Of a stretch of 64,000 nucleotides of DNA, positions 1-10,371 are shown piece by piece. This DNA comes from Didymella arachidicola (taxonomy: Eukaryota > Ascomycota > Dothideomycetes > Pleosporales > Didymellaceae): assembly GCA_016630955.3 (NCBI GenBank), contig CM049996.1:1178001-1242000 (forward strand), written 5' to 3'. The position numbers and the translations under genes are program-made. Numbering within the stretch: position 1 is the stretch's first letter; each line of letters begins with the position of its first letter. Under the pieces are notes generated by a model, which was given only the letters and a program-made list of their open reading frames with translations, made no database searches and was not told the origin of the DNA.

Positions 1-250
1 ACACGAGTGGGCAGCGTCGAGGTATCAGCTATATTCAGAAAGAGGTCTAGATACTGGAAAGATGGGAGCGGGTTACTCGTGAACTGCGAAACTTAGTCAT
101 GTTCAGAGTGTTCTCAGAAGAATCGTGAATATTCCAAAACCATGGCAGTCACCACATCCCCTTCCTAGATGCAAGGTGCGATGTCTTAGCGTCGCACGAT
201 TGCGTGACAGTACAAGGAAGAGCAAGGGCGAGAAAGAAGCACCTCTCAAC

Positions 251-2523
251 TCATCCAAGTCGCACTTCCACCTCCTCGGTGGACGCTCCGTCCCAATACT
301 CTTCCCAAACCTTCCCGATAGCCTTGCGATAAGCGACCCCAACTTCCCACTCCACCCAAAGCACATTGTAGAAGCTGAACTCCCAATCTGGCTCCAACTT
401 GCAAGATCCCGTATTGAAGCCGCAACGGAGTGGACATTGTGCGTGGAAGTATCGTGCTGCTCGAAAGCCCACCCCCGATGAAGTCATACCGGTGACTTTG
501 ACTAAGCCGATGCAAATTATCTCAATTGACGCTTGCATGGGCGGTAATTCTGCAACAGTGAGATCGATGTATCCGACTATGGCTCCGGCCGCATCGATGA
601 TGCAGGGATATTGTTCTCGATTGTGTTCGATATGTGGCGATGCTGTCAGAGATGCGAAGAGCCTTATCGTCTTGAACTCAATGAAGACGGTTGGGGCAGA
701 AGTCAGACTGAGCGAAACCGTCTCAGGCTGCTCCAGAAGTGGTACATCCTGTGTGAAAATCTGATAGTTGCTCTCAAGGCAAGGTGGCAGCGTATCGCGA
801 TCGTACAGATGGTCTTTAGCGTAGTGATGCAGATCCTTGATTAACTCTCTTGTGTGGAGCGTAGGATTCTCGAGCTGTCTAGTGATCTTGTGGAAGTCGA
901 TGATGGGCTGATCAATGAAGGTTCCGCCAACGTGTTCTTCACTAGCCACATAGTTAGTGACGGTCGCAGTCATGTTCATGTGCACTTGGCCAACCCATCC
1001 GGCCCACGACCATGATGGAAACTATCTCAGTGTATTTCCATGTCTGTCTGTTCGCCTGCGCGTTCCTGTTTCAGGTAGCCAAAGCAAGGTGGTACCGAAA
1101 AAGAGCTCAGGTATTCCATGAAGCATGCCACTCTTCATGGCGCGCCCTTGTACCGCAAGGAAGGCATCAAATGCATTGAGGACATCTTCTGGGAAAGACG
1201 GTTCGCGCGTGCTGTACCTTTCAATCGTTGTGAGATACGCATACAGACTGGGCCACCGGGTCCAGAGAAGCTCAGCCTCTTCGCCGTCGAAGTAAGTTGG
1301 TAACCACACATCAGGCAAGAAACTTTTCACGTGTTCACGCCCAGATTCTTCGATGATGTCTTCTTGACACATCCACGTTACTTTTTGATTATGGAAGACG
1401 AGCCGACGAGGTGACAAGATCCATTCTTGGTAAGTGCAGCCGCGTGTGAAGTATTTTGATCTTGCGTCTTGCAGTATCGGATCGATCTGAAACATGGTTG
1501 TTGCGGGTCCGAATGGGAACTGTCGATAAGGAATAGTCCTTAGTCGGTGCGAACCAACGCCAGTGAGTCCCTCATCTGTATGCTTAGCATCCGCTGATAC
1601 GATGGTAAAGTACGCGTTGATGTAGATGGCGGCCATCGCTGCTAGCTGTGCATGCTTTGTGGCATGATCATCCTGTACGATACAGAATCGATCGACCCAT
1701 AAGAAGTCAATACCAACAACTTTCGAGAGGAACAGACTATCTTCCACATATTGTGGCAACCTTACTCGGACATGCGCTGAGTCAAAAGCTCCAACTTTGC
1801 TGAGAGCCTCGAGATTGGCGCTTGTCGTCCGTAGTTGGTCTTCTGCGTTGAACCAGACGTAGCTCAGAGTCAAATAGCGGCAATGCTCGCTACGTCGGAC
1901 CAAATATCGTCTCTCAACATCTTTGAGGAACAATTCAGTGGCTGGTGTGATAGTCTTCCAAGGGTCAGCGACTACATGACAGTATCCAGCACGCCCTGTG
2001 TCACAGCTGCGTGCCCAATGCTTGATGAGTCCGACATCGATCGTGTTAGCTTGAAGTGAAGCCTCATTCTGCGCGCCTGCAAATCCAAGACGAACTCCAC
2101 AATGCAGTTGCTTTTTGTTGGGCGAATATAATGTCGCGTGCCAGCACCCTTCGAATCGAGAGTCTGCGAAATAAAGACAGACTTTGAGGCTCTCGAGACT
2201 AGAACGAGAGCGCTCTTCCTGGTACTCTCGATAAAAAGACTGGCCGGTCATCGAGTGCGCGTAGGAATGTGGTGCCAATTCTCTACGCGTCTGACGGCTT
2301 TGCTGTAAGGCAGCAATACACTCTTCCCGGAGCACCTCCGCTATTTTCACGCAAGTAGTGCATCCATGGTTTTGCAAAGCTTGATCCAGATTCCAAATAT
2401 AATCGTGCCTTTCACGCAGTCCTCGGGGTCGCTGGACGCTCCTTACTACCGCATTGCATAGCTCGCACGGGCTTATAGCTCGCACGGGCTTGCAGCAGAC
2501 CTGCTTTTTGGAGCTCGCTCCAT
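251..2523 (-). pseudogene. HET-domain (heterokaryon incompatibility) protein, broken
   Basis: The frame encodes a fungal HET-domain protein: a Cys pair near the start (CELC), then YLTLSYVWF, IDFLWVDRFCIVQDD, YINAYFTIVSADA and RGCTYQEWILSPRRLVF, which are the usual order of HET blocks. The 3' part continues with FPSWSWAGWVG, also typical. In known systems HET proteins trigger non-self cell death on hyphal fusion. Two lesions are visible. A perfect 17-bp tandem duplication (2458-2491) lies 11 codons after the only plausible ATG (2521-2523); read from that ATG, a TAA follows codon 16. An in-frame TAG at 1022-1024 separates a 5' open frame (1022-2485, which opens at GTG and has no early ATG) from a 3' frame (251-985). 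Ignoring both, the product would be about 750 residues. I see no credible intron that removes either lesion: the only GT shortly before the TAG would delete the conserved LLW segment. Assembly error is the main alternative. Confidence 0.8.
2458..2491. repeat. 17-bp perfect tandem duplication in the HET gene
   Basis: Two adjacent identical copies of atagctcgcacgggctt occupy 2458-2474 and 2475-2491. Seventeen is not a multiple of three, so the second copy shifts the frame. With one copy, the ATG at 2521-2523 reads directly into the CELC motif; with two, a TAA follows codon 16. Confidence 0.9.
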
Positions 2524-3194
2524 CGATAATGGTGCTCCACGAGATGATTCAGACATCTGCTGTGGTGCCACAGTCCGTGAACATCATTCTCGCGCGTTTC
2601 TGTTTGGGTTGGAGTTGGACTTGTAAGCGGAGGATGAGGGAGGTGGAAGTCATGTTCTGTGTTCGGGTACGGTTGTGCCAGGCTGCAGCTGGGCTGGGTC
2701 ATCCTCCGTCAATCGAAGTTGTGATTGGGCTCATTGACGGTTCCCTGCCTTCAAGACCTTCAAGACGGCATCAGCATTGGCCGGAGGGGAGAAATGACAT
2801 TTTCGTAGAAACGAGGTTTACGGCTGTCGGTGACGGAAGATTAGTGCTGATGATTTGGTTGTAACAGTGCCGAGATCATCAGCGTTGTTGCACGAAACTC
2901 CCGTGAAGGAGGGTGCCATCTGCGGCCAGCTACCACTGCCCAGTACCTGACATCAGTATCGACGGTGCACTCACCACTTTCGAGATGAGGATAGATTCGC
3001 GGTGCTATGAGGCCCTATGCTCAAACAAACTTCAAGATCATCGCTGCTACATATGCCAAACAATAGAAAACGCCGTGGGGGTGTGGGGTACTCCGATCCA
3101 AACTATGCCTCGCCATGCCCTGCCATATCATACCATTCAAGCCGTTCCAACCAAGTCTGCCGCACCAATCGTGTCTGTCGTGTGAACGGGCATC
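2524..3194. other. Intergenic spacer between the HET and CDC45 genes
   Basis: This stretch lies between the 5' end of the HET pseudogene and the 3' end of CDC45. It should hold the former HET promoter and the CDC45 terminator. Open frames here are short, overlap on both strands and show no recognisable domain. Confidence 0.5.
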
Positions 3195-5807
3195 TTAGCC
3201 TACAACAGCCTTCATACTCAGCCTCTCCAAGAACCCACTAAGATCCTCTTTCCTGATCTCAATAACACAGGCTTCGAAAGAGTCCATGCGCACTCGTGCG
3301 CCCGTCTCGCGAACAACCTCTTGAAAGGCATTGCCAAACCTGTTTCTCCCTTTTCCATCTTTCTGCTCGTCTTCGTCCTCACTCTCGCTCTCTTCAGACT
3401 CATCGTCCTCGTCCTCAGTGTCGTCTTCGACCTCATCTTCATCGAGGCCCGCAGCCTCCAGCCTCTGTCGTTTGGCTTCTCTCTTCTTCCTAACCTCCGC
3501 TTCTTTCTTCAGCCTCTTCTCCTCCTTCTCCTTCGCCTTCTTTTCTCTTTTCTGCAGTCTCTCTTTGGCGGACTCTGTCGCACCACCCCCACCAAGGCCA
3601 ACAACGACATACAACCCGCGACTATCATCCAAGCCCGCCATGACGAGTTCCGAGCCACGATTCTTGCCCTTGGTGCCGTTGAGCTCAACAATAGCCTCGG
3701 CAATCCAGAGCGCGAGTTTCGTCAACGCGCCGGGGTGCGTGAACAGCTGCACATCAGGTCCTTCTTTGACGACAGCCATACGAAACGCGCGCAAATGGCG
3801 GATCTGCTTCTTCTCGATGAGTGCGGTTCCAGTGCGGAGGATAGCACGATGTAAATGTTGCGCGGTGGAGATGTGCTGGACGAGCTTGTCGATCTGGCCG
3901 AGTGCATCATAGGCGGTCCAGAAGCGCGCTACGACATGTTCTTGCGCCTCGTCCTGTTCTTCTTGAGTCGCCGCGGCGGTTGTGTCGCCGTGATCGTTTG
4001 TGCCGACGAAGTTTGTGGGTTCGAAGGAGGATTGGGAGAGCGACTTTGCGTCGCCGACTTCGAGGATTGCGCCGAGGATGACGGCGGCATCGACGGCAGA
4101 GAGGCACGCTTTCCAGCCCCAGCAGCGCACGAAGCCCCATCCGTCTTTCATGTCACCGCTACGTGGAGGTGGGGGAACGAGGCCGTCGAGACCGTATTGG
4201 GGCGCGAACTTGAGCAGACGTTCTCGCAGGCCGCGCTTCAGCTCCATGTCCATGTGTGTGTAGTTTTGTTTGCATTCAGACAGGGAGACACCCATCTTCG
4301 CGAGTAGCTTGTTCAAACGCTTTTGTCCGTGTTCACTCCACATGTGTAGTTTTGCGGAGAGGTAAGGCGAGTGCTGCATGCTTTCGTAGAGAGACCAATG
4401 CCGTAGCAGGAGGAAGCGCGGTTCTGGTGACAGTCGTATCGACTTGTCTGTTGCCGAGCGTGCGCTTGTGGGGATGACACCGGTCGAGTCGCCCAGACTT
4501 GCATCGCGAGCGACTCCTTGTGGATCTGTAATGGGGTTCAGGCGCCGTACTTCGTCTCTGAAGACGGAGCGTATTTGCTCTCCTCGATTACCATTCCAGC
4601 CTGCAGAACCACCAGCTGCCGAGAGGGGGTTCAGCCCGACACCACTGCCTGTTCGTCCGTATAATTCCAGACTGCTGACACCAACAATTGCATTCCAGAG
4701 GAGATCATTGTCCTCACGGCCGAGTTCTGATGCCAGCGCATAGACGAGGGAGGAGACCGGTTCTGCGTACGACGCGCCGAGCTGGTAGTATTTGTCAAGA
4801 ACATTGGTGTACTTGTTGCGCATGACCATGAGCTGTCTCCGTAAGCTCTTGACCGACTTCTCCTTCGGCGGCACTATTGACGGAGATGCTGAGCGGCTTC
4901 GGGAGTCTGATCGCGAGAAGTCGGACGATCCACCTAGCTGATTTTCAATCATCAGCCCTCGCCGCGCCGGTCTTCGATCTGGCGATGATGGTATTGAACC
5001 CCCCTGCCGGCGTGTCAGTATTCTCCTCTACATTGCGGTGGGCTGCCCTACTGAATTGCTTCGTAACCTTTGCCGTGGCCGTTCATCGTCTGACATTTCT
5101 TCGTCTGAATCGTCTCTGTCGCTCCAGGACTTCCTCTTCCTTTGAGCCTGGCCTGATGCAGGCGCATTATCGTCCTGTTCGTCCGCCTCGTCATCGGAGC
5201 CTGTGTCTTCCCCTACTTCGGGCATCTCTTCGAGCCCACAGTATGCAGTCCTTTCTTCCTGCAACTCTTCCTCGATATCCCCATCGTCGAACACTATCAC
5301 ACCTCCTCTTGAGCCTTGATATGAATGCATGATTCTCCCCTTCTCGACGCCAGGTTGCCGCCGTACCAGCTCTCCAGTCGTCGAGTCCTCAGCAATCGGT
5401 GTCCCAAACACGTTGGCCAGGTTCCACGGTCGCCGTGCATCGAGAATCCAGACTTCAACATCTCCCGTCCCTCCCTGGCCGTTCTCGTCCATGTCCATAC
5501 CCAGCATCTCCTCCATGTCAATCATACCTCCAACACCTAAGCATACGACAACACCCCCACTTCCACCCTCTGTCGTCCGCATGGGCCGTACCAGCTCGTC
5601 TGCCGCGCGTGAAAGGTCGCCATAGCCGGCAATGGGCTGGATCTTGTGCGGTATGTAGTCGCGCTTGAGTAATGCGGTAAGGATTCGACACGCGCAGAGC
5701 GCGTCTGGTTCGAGGGCGACAAGGAGAAGCACAGGCGGAGCAGCAGCGTGTGTTCGTTTTATGAGGTTCTGGTAGAGATGCGCTATGAGGTTTCGCGGGA
5801 GGTACAT
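3195..5807 (-). CDS. cdc45: CDC45, replication initiation and CMG helicase subunit
   Basis: There are two exons, complement(3195..5003, 5052..5807), encoding 854 residues, a normal length for fungal Cdc45. Cdc45 joins Mcm2-7 and GINS to form the replicative helicase in the nucleus. The N terminus MYLPRNLIAHLYQNLIK and LVALEPDALCACRILTALL match the family start. An acidic region follows at about residues 170-250, and the second exon holds the C-terminal core (KYYQLGASYAEPVSSLVYAL, RNKYTNVLDKYYQLG). The 48-nt intron (donor GTAGGG at 5051, branch CTGAC, acceptor CAG at 5004) is phase 0 and contains a TAG, so unspliced RNA truncates after about 259 residues. A Lys/Glu-rich stretch lies near the C terminus. 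Two ACGCGT boxes sit upstream of the start, consistent with G1/S control. Confidence 0.95.
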
Positions 5808-5872
5808 GGTCGCGGTCTATACGGGGTGAGCACGCTCGGCGTGCGTGATCTCGAATATATCGCGCTACGAAG

Positions 5873-5878
5873 ACGCGT
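5873..5878. promoter_or_regulatory. MCB (ACGCGT) box, proximal, upstream of CDC45
   Basis: A perfect ACGCGT lies 66 bp before the CDC45 ATG. In yeasts this is the MBF (Mbp1/Swi6) site that drives G1/S genes, including replication genes. Its use here is inferred from position and from a second copy further upstream. Confidence 0.5.
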
Positions 5879-6045
5879 AAAGAGGTTTTGCGGGGTATCA
5901 GGTGAGGTCGAGGGTCATTGCGTCGTGGGCATGCTAGGAAAGGATAGTTGGGAGGCGTAAGAGGCCCGAGGGCATGAGGAGATCAACTCTGGGCTTTGGT
6001 GCGGGTACTTGCACGAGATCGTGACGCTGCCATATTGATTCCACG

Positions 6046-6051
6046 ACGCGT
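6046..6051. promoter_or_regulatory. MCB (ACGCGT) box, distal, upstream of CDC45
   Basis: This is the second perfect ACGCGT, 239 bp upstream of the CDC45 ATG and just before the 27-bp palindrome. Two copies in under 250 bp upstream of a replication gene make MBF-type regulation plausible. Confidence 0.45.
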
Positions 6052-6058
6052 GCTGAGG

Positions 6059-6085
6059 TCGCGCTAGTCAACTTGACTAGCGCGA
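6059..6085. repeat. 27-bp near-perfect palindrome (13-bp arms, 1-nt centre)
   Basis: The arm tcgcgctagtcaa is followed by a single c and then its exact reverse complement ttgactagcgcga. It lies between CDC45 and the coiled-coil gene, beside an ACGCGT box. It could be a dimer-binding operator or a small cruciform. The sequence does not show which gene it would serve. Confidence 0.6.
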
Positions 6086-6395
6086 TTGTGAACGTGCTCT
6101 CCCGCGGCGATCACGATCGATCATCAGTTCATCACTCGTCATTGGAAATCATTGTCCTCTCATTGCATTTGCTGTAGAGGTTTATGTAGAGCACTGCGCC
6201 CCGTGTCGTGCATCTCTTGCACGCATTGTTCTCGTACGTAGAAGCATAAACCTCTGCTTCGGACCTCTTCATCAACGAACCCCTGACATGTGTCATCACC
6301 ATCGTTCGCATATCGGCTTCGAAACAATACTCTGTATTATGCAGTAACGTCCGAGCGAGGTTCCTCACACAGAAACCCTCCTACATGAGTTGTTG

Positions 6396-7865
6396 CTAGA
6401 TCACGGGATCACGGAGGGCCTCGAGTTGCACAAGGGCAGGAACGATATCGTAGCGCTGGTCGAAGTGCTTTCCGTGCGCATCTCCCCACTTTGTCAAACC
6501 GGGTCTGACGATGAAGGCCACTGCGCCATCTTCGGCATCCTCGCCATCTGGATCTGGAACAGGTTCCATTTGAGCACGGTCAAATCTGTTACCGACGTTA
6601 GGAAACGTGATCTGAAGGCGAGAGCGCTGGAGAGACATCTGCAGACCCAGAGCGAACGATGCTTCGATGACCTTCAGGACGAGCTGGAAGTTCACTGTCG
6701 TGGATAGGCCGGCGAGTCTGTCACTGATCTCGTTCGCCACAGCCATGCGCATCTGCTGCTCTCTATCGTTCGACTCTTGCGCTGATACACCATCTGTCGA
6801 ACCGCCTTCGACCTTGGTGGTTGTCCCGGGGCTGCTATCTTGATGCATGCGCACAACTGCACGCTCTGTAGTAGTGCAGCGCCAGCTCTCGCACAATATG
6901 GAAGGGCTGGGCCAACCACAGGCATGCTTGTTGTCGAACAGCTTGCCCCAAAGATCTGCTATAGCGGCACCTTTCTCCCCAAGAATTGTGAACGGAGTCT
7001 TAAAGACGTGATCCAGCAGGACTGACCAAAGCCAAGTCTCAACGAAGTACTTCTTGCGTGCTCGAGTGTTCCAATGGTGGTCGTGAACATCAGCGAGCAG
7101 TCCGCGATTATCGAGGTATTCCAACATGTTCGTGTCCTTGGTGACCTTGACGGAGCGACTGAGGGACTTGACCATAGCGACGAGGTTTCGAAAGTCCTTG
7201 TCAAATACGTCGTCGGAAAGGACATGCACCTTCTCCACGTTGGTGAGTAATTGCCTCTGCAAGTTCTGAACCTCAGTCTGTAAGGTTTGCACTTGGTCGC
7301 GTGAGGTTCGGTTCTGGGTAGGCAAGACCTGCATCTCAGCAAGACGCTTCTGGAGAGCACTGACTTCCTCCTGGGTAGCATGAACATCAACTCGCAGTTT
7401 TTCGACTTCCGATCGTAGTGGATGAGCCTGCAATGCATCCCTCAGCATCGGCTCAAGGACAGCCTTGTATGAAAATGCAGTATCGTCCCTAAGCTGGAAC
7501 CCTCTCTTTTGTGCGTAAGGGCGAAGAAAATTACCAGCGAAGTTGTGTAAGTATTCTTCGATGCCTCTGAGCCGCCTCAACTCGGCCTGGAGGTTCTCAA
7601 TCTCGGACTTCTGTTGCCTGTGCTCGGACTGCAACTTGTTCTTGGTGCCTTCAACGCTGCGGTAACGATGCTGCTCTTTCCTGAGGTCGTCCTTCGTCTT
7701 CTTCCGTTCACTTTCACACCTTCGCAGCTCGCTTCTCATCGTGTACATGGAATTTGGGTTCGAGTTCGAAGCCGAGTCCGTGGTTCCTAGACCGGAGCCG
7801 CCTTGGCTGTTCTGCGGGTTGTTTCGGCCGTACTTCTGCGCGTTTGTCTGGCAATTGTTCGACAT
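6396..7865 (-). CDS. Coiled-coil protein of unknown function
   Basis: A single open frame encodes 489 residues. The first ATG (7865, context ACACC-ATG) was taken as the start; the upstream extension of the frame has no ATG. Residues 1-45 are Asn/Gln/Ser/Gly-rich. About residues 45-105 and 150-225 are strongly charged heptad-like coiled coils (RSELRRCESERKKTKDDLRK, QTEVQNLQRQL). The C-terminal half is globular, with Trp-rich segments such as HHWNTRARKKYFVETWLWS. I do not recognise a named domain. It is divergent from the Hsp70-like gene 492 bp away, so the two may share a promoter region. The arrangement only hints at a link. Confidence 0.7.
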   Translation of the reverse strand: MSNNCQTNAQKYGRNNPQNSQGGSGLGTTDSASNSNPNSMYTMRSELRRCESERKKTKDDLRKEQHRYRSVEGTKNKLQSEHRQQKSEIENLQAELRRLRGIEEYLHNFAGNFLRPYAQKRGFQLRDDTAFSYKAVLEPMLRDALQAHPLRSEVEKLRVDVHATQEEVSALQKRLAEMQVLPTQNRTSRDQVQTLQTEVQNLQRQLLTNVEKVHVLSDDVFDKDFRNLVAMVKSLSRSVKVTKDTNMLEYLDNRGLLADVHDHHWNTRARKKYFVETWLWSVLLDHVFKTPFTILGEKGAAIADLWGKLFDNKHACGWPSPSILCESWRCTTTERAVVRMHQDSSPGTTTKVEGGSTDGVSAQESNDREQQMRMAVANEISDRLAGLSTTVNFQLVLKVIEASFALGLQMSLQRSRLQITFPNVGNRFDRAQMEPVPDPDGEDAEDGAVAFIVRPGLTKWGDAHGKHFDQRYDIVPALVQLEALRDPVI

Positions 7866-8357
7866 GGTGTCTGCAGCTTTAGAAGAGCTATCCTCTTTCT
7901 TGTCGCCGGAATAAAAGTAGACCTTACTCGTTAGTACACGTGTTACGCGAGCCTGCAATGCTGAGTAGGGTCTTACATGCTACGTCTTTTGCAGCTTTGA
8001 ACATGGCCGTCGTGGGTGTTTAGGGATTGGCCGATAGGAAGAGTAGGAAAGTCGTAGGTGACCCGGCAACAGTGTAGCTAAATAGCAGGTCGTTGGTATT
8101 AGTTTAGGGTGGGTTTCTCTTACCTCAACGCGAGTTGCTGCGTGAACCCGCCACGCTGCAGTCTCACTCGCCAGATTTTCAACGTCGCTCGCAATTCTCA
8201 CCTGGCCACGGTATCACGGCAGCAGGCTACCCATAAAAGCTATCGCAATACTTCAACCAGGCCTTCTTTATCCACTTCATCTACTTCATCTACTTCACAT
8301 TGCTGTGGAGACGAACAGAACTATCAATCAGCACCGCAGACGCAAATCGACCTCATC
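7866..8357. promoter_or_regulatory. Divergent promoter region, coiled-coil gene / Hsp70-like gene
   Basis: This 492-bp spacer separates two divergent starts. A short direct repeat of the kind tctacttcatctacttcat occurs around 8277-8300 in the probable 5' leader of the Hsp70-like gene. No other element was recognised. Confidence 0.4.
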
Positions 8358-10371
8358 ATGAAGGGCACCAGTCTAATCGACGGTCTGGATTACGGCACCA
8401 CTTACACCGGTGAGCAATCTTCATACACCCAGGCAAAGTTTCAGGACTAACATGCCAAGGCGTATCATTTTGTGAGACCAGCGGAGGCAACGACATCAAG
8501 GATGAGCATATCGAAGTCGTTCATGACTGGCCCTCGCAGCACACAAAGATTGCAACAAAAGAGAAGGTCCCGAGTGAATTGGCCTATCAGCCAACGGAGT
8601 CATGGGGCGTCATGATTCCATCAGATGTTCCTCGACATCTTTGGAAGAAGTTGGAGCTCGAGAACCGGCCTATCGGAGAGGCAGCCAAGGTTCATCAAGA
8701 GATGGAATCAATGGCGTCGACTGTCCACAAGTCCCCGGTCGACATCATCAGCGACTTCCTCACACATATCAAGACGCATCTCATTGGTGTACTCGATCGC
8801 AAGTACGGCGATGATCTTTGGCGCAGCCTTCCCATCACGTTGGTCGTCACTGTGCTTGCTGTATGGTCAGACGTGGCCAAGGCTCGCACTCGTCAGGCTG
8901 TTGAAAGGGCTAGGTTCAACGCTTCCCACTTCCCCAAGCTTGACAGCACCATCGATGCAACGGAGCCGGAGTCTGCCGCCATCCACACGATCGCAGCACT
9001 TCGCAATACCACTCACGATGCTCATTTTATTCAGAACGATGGCTTCATTCTCTGCGACATGGGAGGCGGTACTGTCGACCTCATCTCTTACAGAATCGCC
9101 GAACTCAACCTTACCGTCGTCGAAGAAGTCACAGTCGGGAGCGGAGCCCAATGCGGTGGCACATTCGTCGACCGCGCATTTTTTGAGTGGCTGGAGCGTC
9201 GACTTGGCACAGAGGACTTTATCAAGGTTACTGGGTGTCGCAGCGAGCAAATTCCTCGCACAATGCTGTCGAAGAAGGCTGCCAGGATGCTTCAGAACTT
9301 CACCATAGAGATCAAGGGTGGATTCTCAGGGTCCGAGAACTACACTCTGCAGCTACCCAACCCCTTGAGCTCTATTGAAGATGATCCTGAACGCGGGATC
9401 GAAGATGGTGAGATCAAGATCATGGCGTAAGCATATCCTCCTTCAAATGTCTCATCCAAGCTAAAATCCTAAGTGAGGATCTCGAGTCAATGTTTGACAA
9501 GCCTGTTCGTAGAACCTACGAGCTCCTGAATAAGTAGCACAAGGAGGCTCGCAAATCCAGGAAAGTGACGATGAAGGTATGATACAACCACTCGAGCTCA
9601 CCACGAAGATACTGACAATCACCAGTGGATTTTCCTTGTCGGCGGCTTCTCAGAGTCAGCATACATGTATCGTAAGATCAAGGAATGGGCTGATGACAAC
9701 GACCTGCAAGCCTTCCGTCCTACTTATGCGTGCGTACCACGTTCTGCCTGCTAGATCTGAACGTTGACAAACGAGCAGATGGTCCACTGTCGCTCGAGGC
9801 GCTGTTGCTAAAGGCCTCGAGAGTGACGCTCGCGTCGTCGCGAAACGCAAGAACCGCCGCCACTACGGCACTGCCGTAACAAGGCTCTTCATCAAAGGTG
9901 TGCATATGGAGAAGGATGGGTTCATCTGCAAGTACACCGGTGAGAAGCGTGCGCGCCACCAGATGCATTGGCTTCTCAAGATGGGTCAAGACCTACCGAC
10001 CTCTGGTCCCGCACATGTCAAGATCTCCATGTGCGAAATGTTCTGGCCCACCGATAAGCGAGAAACCATCCTCCGGCTCGAGGCTTCGAACCGCATCAGG
10101 GTACCAAAGCGGTCATTTGATACAGTAAGTCCATGCCGGCACGACTATGGCCATCTACTGATTATCACAGGGCGTTTACAGGGTAGCTACGGCTCTTGCA
10201 GACCTGAGCATGATCCCAGAGGAAGAGTTCAAGACTATGCATAGTCCCGAATGCCGTCGCTACTATTATCTGAGCTACGACATCGAGCTCTCGGTCCAGT
10301 TTTCCATGGAGATGTATATCTCAGTCAAGGGCAAAAGGTACGGTGACAAGCTCACGGCTGCATTCGAGTAA
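8358..10371 (+). pseudogene. Hsp70-like ATPase (actin-fold) with an in-frame TAG
   Basis: Six exons fit: 8358..8409, 8460..9426, 9474..9576, 9626..9729, 9779..10124 and 10171..10371, together 591 codons including an internal TAG at 9535-9537. The actin/Hsp70 ATPase signatures are present: phosphate-1 (GLDYGTTYTGVSF, split by intron 1), phosphate-2 (CDMGGGTVDLISY) and the adenosine motif (WIFLVGGFSES, start of exon 4). There is no Hsp70 substrate-binding domain of normal form, so it belongs to the expanded fungal Hsp70-like group (HSPA12-like) rather than the true chaperones. The TAG lies in exon 3, about 13 codons before the adenosine motif. An alternative acceptor ending at 9560 would skip it in frame but would drop a conserved helix. 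The family is often expanded and strain-variable. A pseudogene, a pseudogenised allele or a sequencing error are all possible. Confidence 0.7.

Larger units (their letters stand above)
5808..6395. other. Intergenic region upstream of CDC45
   Basis: This 588-bp spacer lies between the CDC45 start and the stop of the coiled-coil gene, both on the minus strand. It contains the two ACGCGT boxes and the palindrome listed separately. No supportable coding sequence was seen. Confidence 0.5.

Noticed and set aside
1022..1100. Intron that would remove the HET TAG (donor at GTACCA, acceptor GATAG, about 73 nt)
   Set aside because: The donor is poor, no branch point is well placed, and it would delete the conserved LLW segment of the HET protein.
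3296..3912. Ser-rich plus-strand frames of up to 193 codons
   Set aside because: They are antisense shadows of the acidic/Lys-rich C-terminal part of CDC45.
5028..5030. In-frame TAG in CDC45, at first sight like the nonsense codons in the HET and Hsp70-like genes
   Set aside because: A 48-nt intron (5004-5051) with GTAGGG donor, CTGAC branch and CAG acceptor removes it and restores the family sequence.
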